A program made the position numbers and the translations under genes. A DNA stretch of 64,000 nucleotides from Druceiella hillmani. Lineage: Eukaryota > Arthropoda > Insecta > Lepidoptera > Hepialidae. The stretch covers positions 2,456,501-2,520,500 of the forward strand of contig JAYKKI010000132.1 of the NCBI GenBank assembly GCA_039881145.1. Reading direction: 5' to 3'. A model generated the notes under the pieces. It saw nothing but the letters and a program-made list of their open reading frames with translations, ran no database searches and had not been told where the DNA came from. Below, in pieces: positions 62,893-64,000 of this stretch. The first letter of the stretch is position 1; each line of letters opens with the position of its first letter.

Positions 62893-64000
62893 TTGAATTC
62901 TTTTAGTTTGCAACGCATTCGCAATGTAGGACTGAAAACGCTGGAAATGTGATTTGGGAAAAATTAGAAATATAATTATGTCATCTTCTTTTATAGTTTG
63001 AGGCGCTGTTTTTATTATATTTGGACTGTTCTTTTATAGAGAATGTTAAAAATACAAGAGAATATTATTAAATATTGCTAGTTAAATTTTTTTTCAAAAT
63101 AAACCTATTAAATGCAATAGAATTCACGCTACGGCGCATAAAATATTGATGAATAAACTAATATTAACATTGTTTTTCACTATATAAACATATTGCTAAA
63201 TACATATTTTTACAAGCGTGTAAATATAGTAACTATTTCATAAATTAGAACCATCTCTATAGTTTTTTGCATATATTAGGTGACACTTCTAATAATGTCG
63301 GCTTTGATGTGAATAATATATGTTTCCATATTGAGAGAAAATTCAGAAAATTTGGTGGTGACAAAATCGGGGGATAGAGTTTGGCATTGCAGCTATGTAA
63401 CTATCATTTTCATCCAAAATTTAATTACGTCACTCGAGAATTAAAGGGTCAAATAATTTTTTACCTTGAATAGAGACTGTGAGGCATCGCAGGGGGATGC
63501 GCCACCATTCGTTTATGTTTCAATAGAATGGTTGTGGTGAATATGTAATGTGTTAAAATTAAAAATTTTGAAACTTAATAAAATGTAGGCCTATACTCGT
63601 AAAAAAGCCAAATCGAAATATAGGAATCGTATTGGTTTGGAAAGAGCTTCTCAAGAGCAATTCAGTGATACTCATAAAAATTATATGATAGAGTGAAGCG
63701 GTGCCGGGGACATAAAATGTATTACCCGTTAATGTACACGTAGTCACGTGAAACATACGGCCGTATCCCCGATAATCTATTGAATACCCGATAAACCGTA
63801 ACTGTATCCCCGATAATCGTAGCCACGATAATCTGCTGACATAAATATTCTTCAAATATTTACTTAAGCAGATTAGAAAATATATAGATGGAATGCGTTT
63901 TTTCTGGATATTTTTACCAATATTTCCAGAATTGTCCTACATGCGATTTTAAAACATACTCAGTCTTTTAAATCCTCTTCATTTTCTTTTTTAATTGATA
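62893..64000. other. AT-rich sequence to window end
   Basis: Only the short repeat at 63758-63834 stands out. The minus-strand frame at 63559-63855 (98 codons) overlaps that repeat and has no recognised similarity. Confidence 0.45.
63758..63834 (+). repeat. ~20-bp tandem repeat, about 4 units
   Basis: GTATCCCCGATAATC, AATACCCGATAAACC, GTATCCCCGATAATC and AGCCACGATAATC follow at 19-22 base spacing. GC is higher than in the surroundings. Confidence 0.75.

Overview
The window looks like non-coding nuclear DNA from an insect or another arthropod. It is very AT-rich (about 30% GC by eye) and dense in stop codons. It has long (TA)n arrays and degenerate TTAGG-like tracts, and it carries decayed pieces that resemble repeats I remember from many insect genomes: a GGGTTCC / GTCTGTCTG segment near 38.6 kb, a CAACGGA / GACGTGATTTTTT segment near 51 kb and a GTCTACTGCTGGA segment near 36.9 kb. 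The order or species cannot be fixed by reading. I find no convincing multi-exon protein gene, no rRNA, no tRNA and no CRISPR array. The window is best read as intergenic or long-intron sequence built from old repeats.

Layout. From 0 to 20 kb the window is dominated by an ancient dispersed family, called R1 here, with five copies: four on the plus strand and one on the minus strand. A divergent 0.5-0.6 kb duplicated pair (A and B) and a degenerate ~115-bp tandem array at 15.97-16.9 kb lie between them. From 17.7 to 38 kb there are two clear copies and one doubtful copy of a second family, C. The same span holds a compact hairpin cluster at 19.7-20.2 kb, a possible terminal coding exon at 25.56 kb and a GC-raised unique segment at 23.75-24.1 kb. 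From 36.9 to 39.6 kb there is a patch of common insect-type repeats, including a composite element bounded by inverted TGAAGTAAAACTT ends, plus a tiny open frame encoding a signal-peptide-like sequence. From 47 to 60 kb there are several local tandem arrays with periods of about 98, 80, 52, 155 and 178 bp.

Most notable system. Seven copies of one foldback element, at 7.4, 8.1, 30.0, 33.0, 53.3, 55.4 and 62.6 kb, have long inverted arms. Each complete arm contains a sequence that fits a minimal hammerhead self-cleaving ribozyme: helix I CCAC/GUGG, core CUGAAGA and GAAA, a helix II hairpin GUUGU-AAU-ACAAC, a self-complementary helix III ACCUAGGU, and C at the cleavage position. The best copy is 32993-33033 on the plus strand. 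Short self-complementary helix III hammerheads are known from Penelope-like retroelements and retrozymes, so I infer that this is a non-autonomous relative or remnant of such an element. In a complete copy, a transcript of either strand would carry one ribozyme plus its own antisense arm.

A second theme is the number of short, perfect or near-perfect hairpins (10-23 bp arms, 4-12 nt loops) scattered through otherwise unremarkable sequence. They look like products of template-switch replication errors. Product names are withheld because nothing in the window encodes a recognisable protein family.
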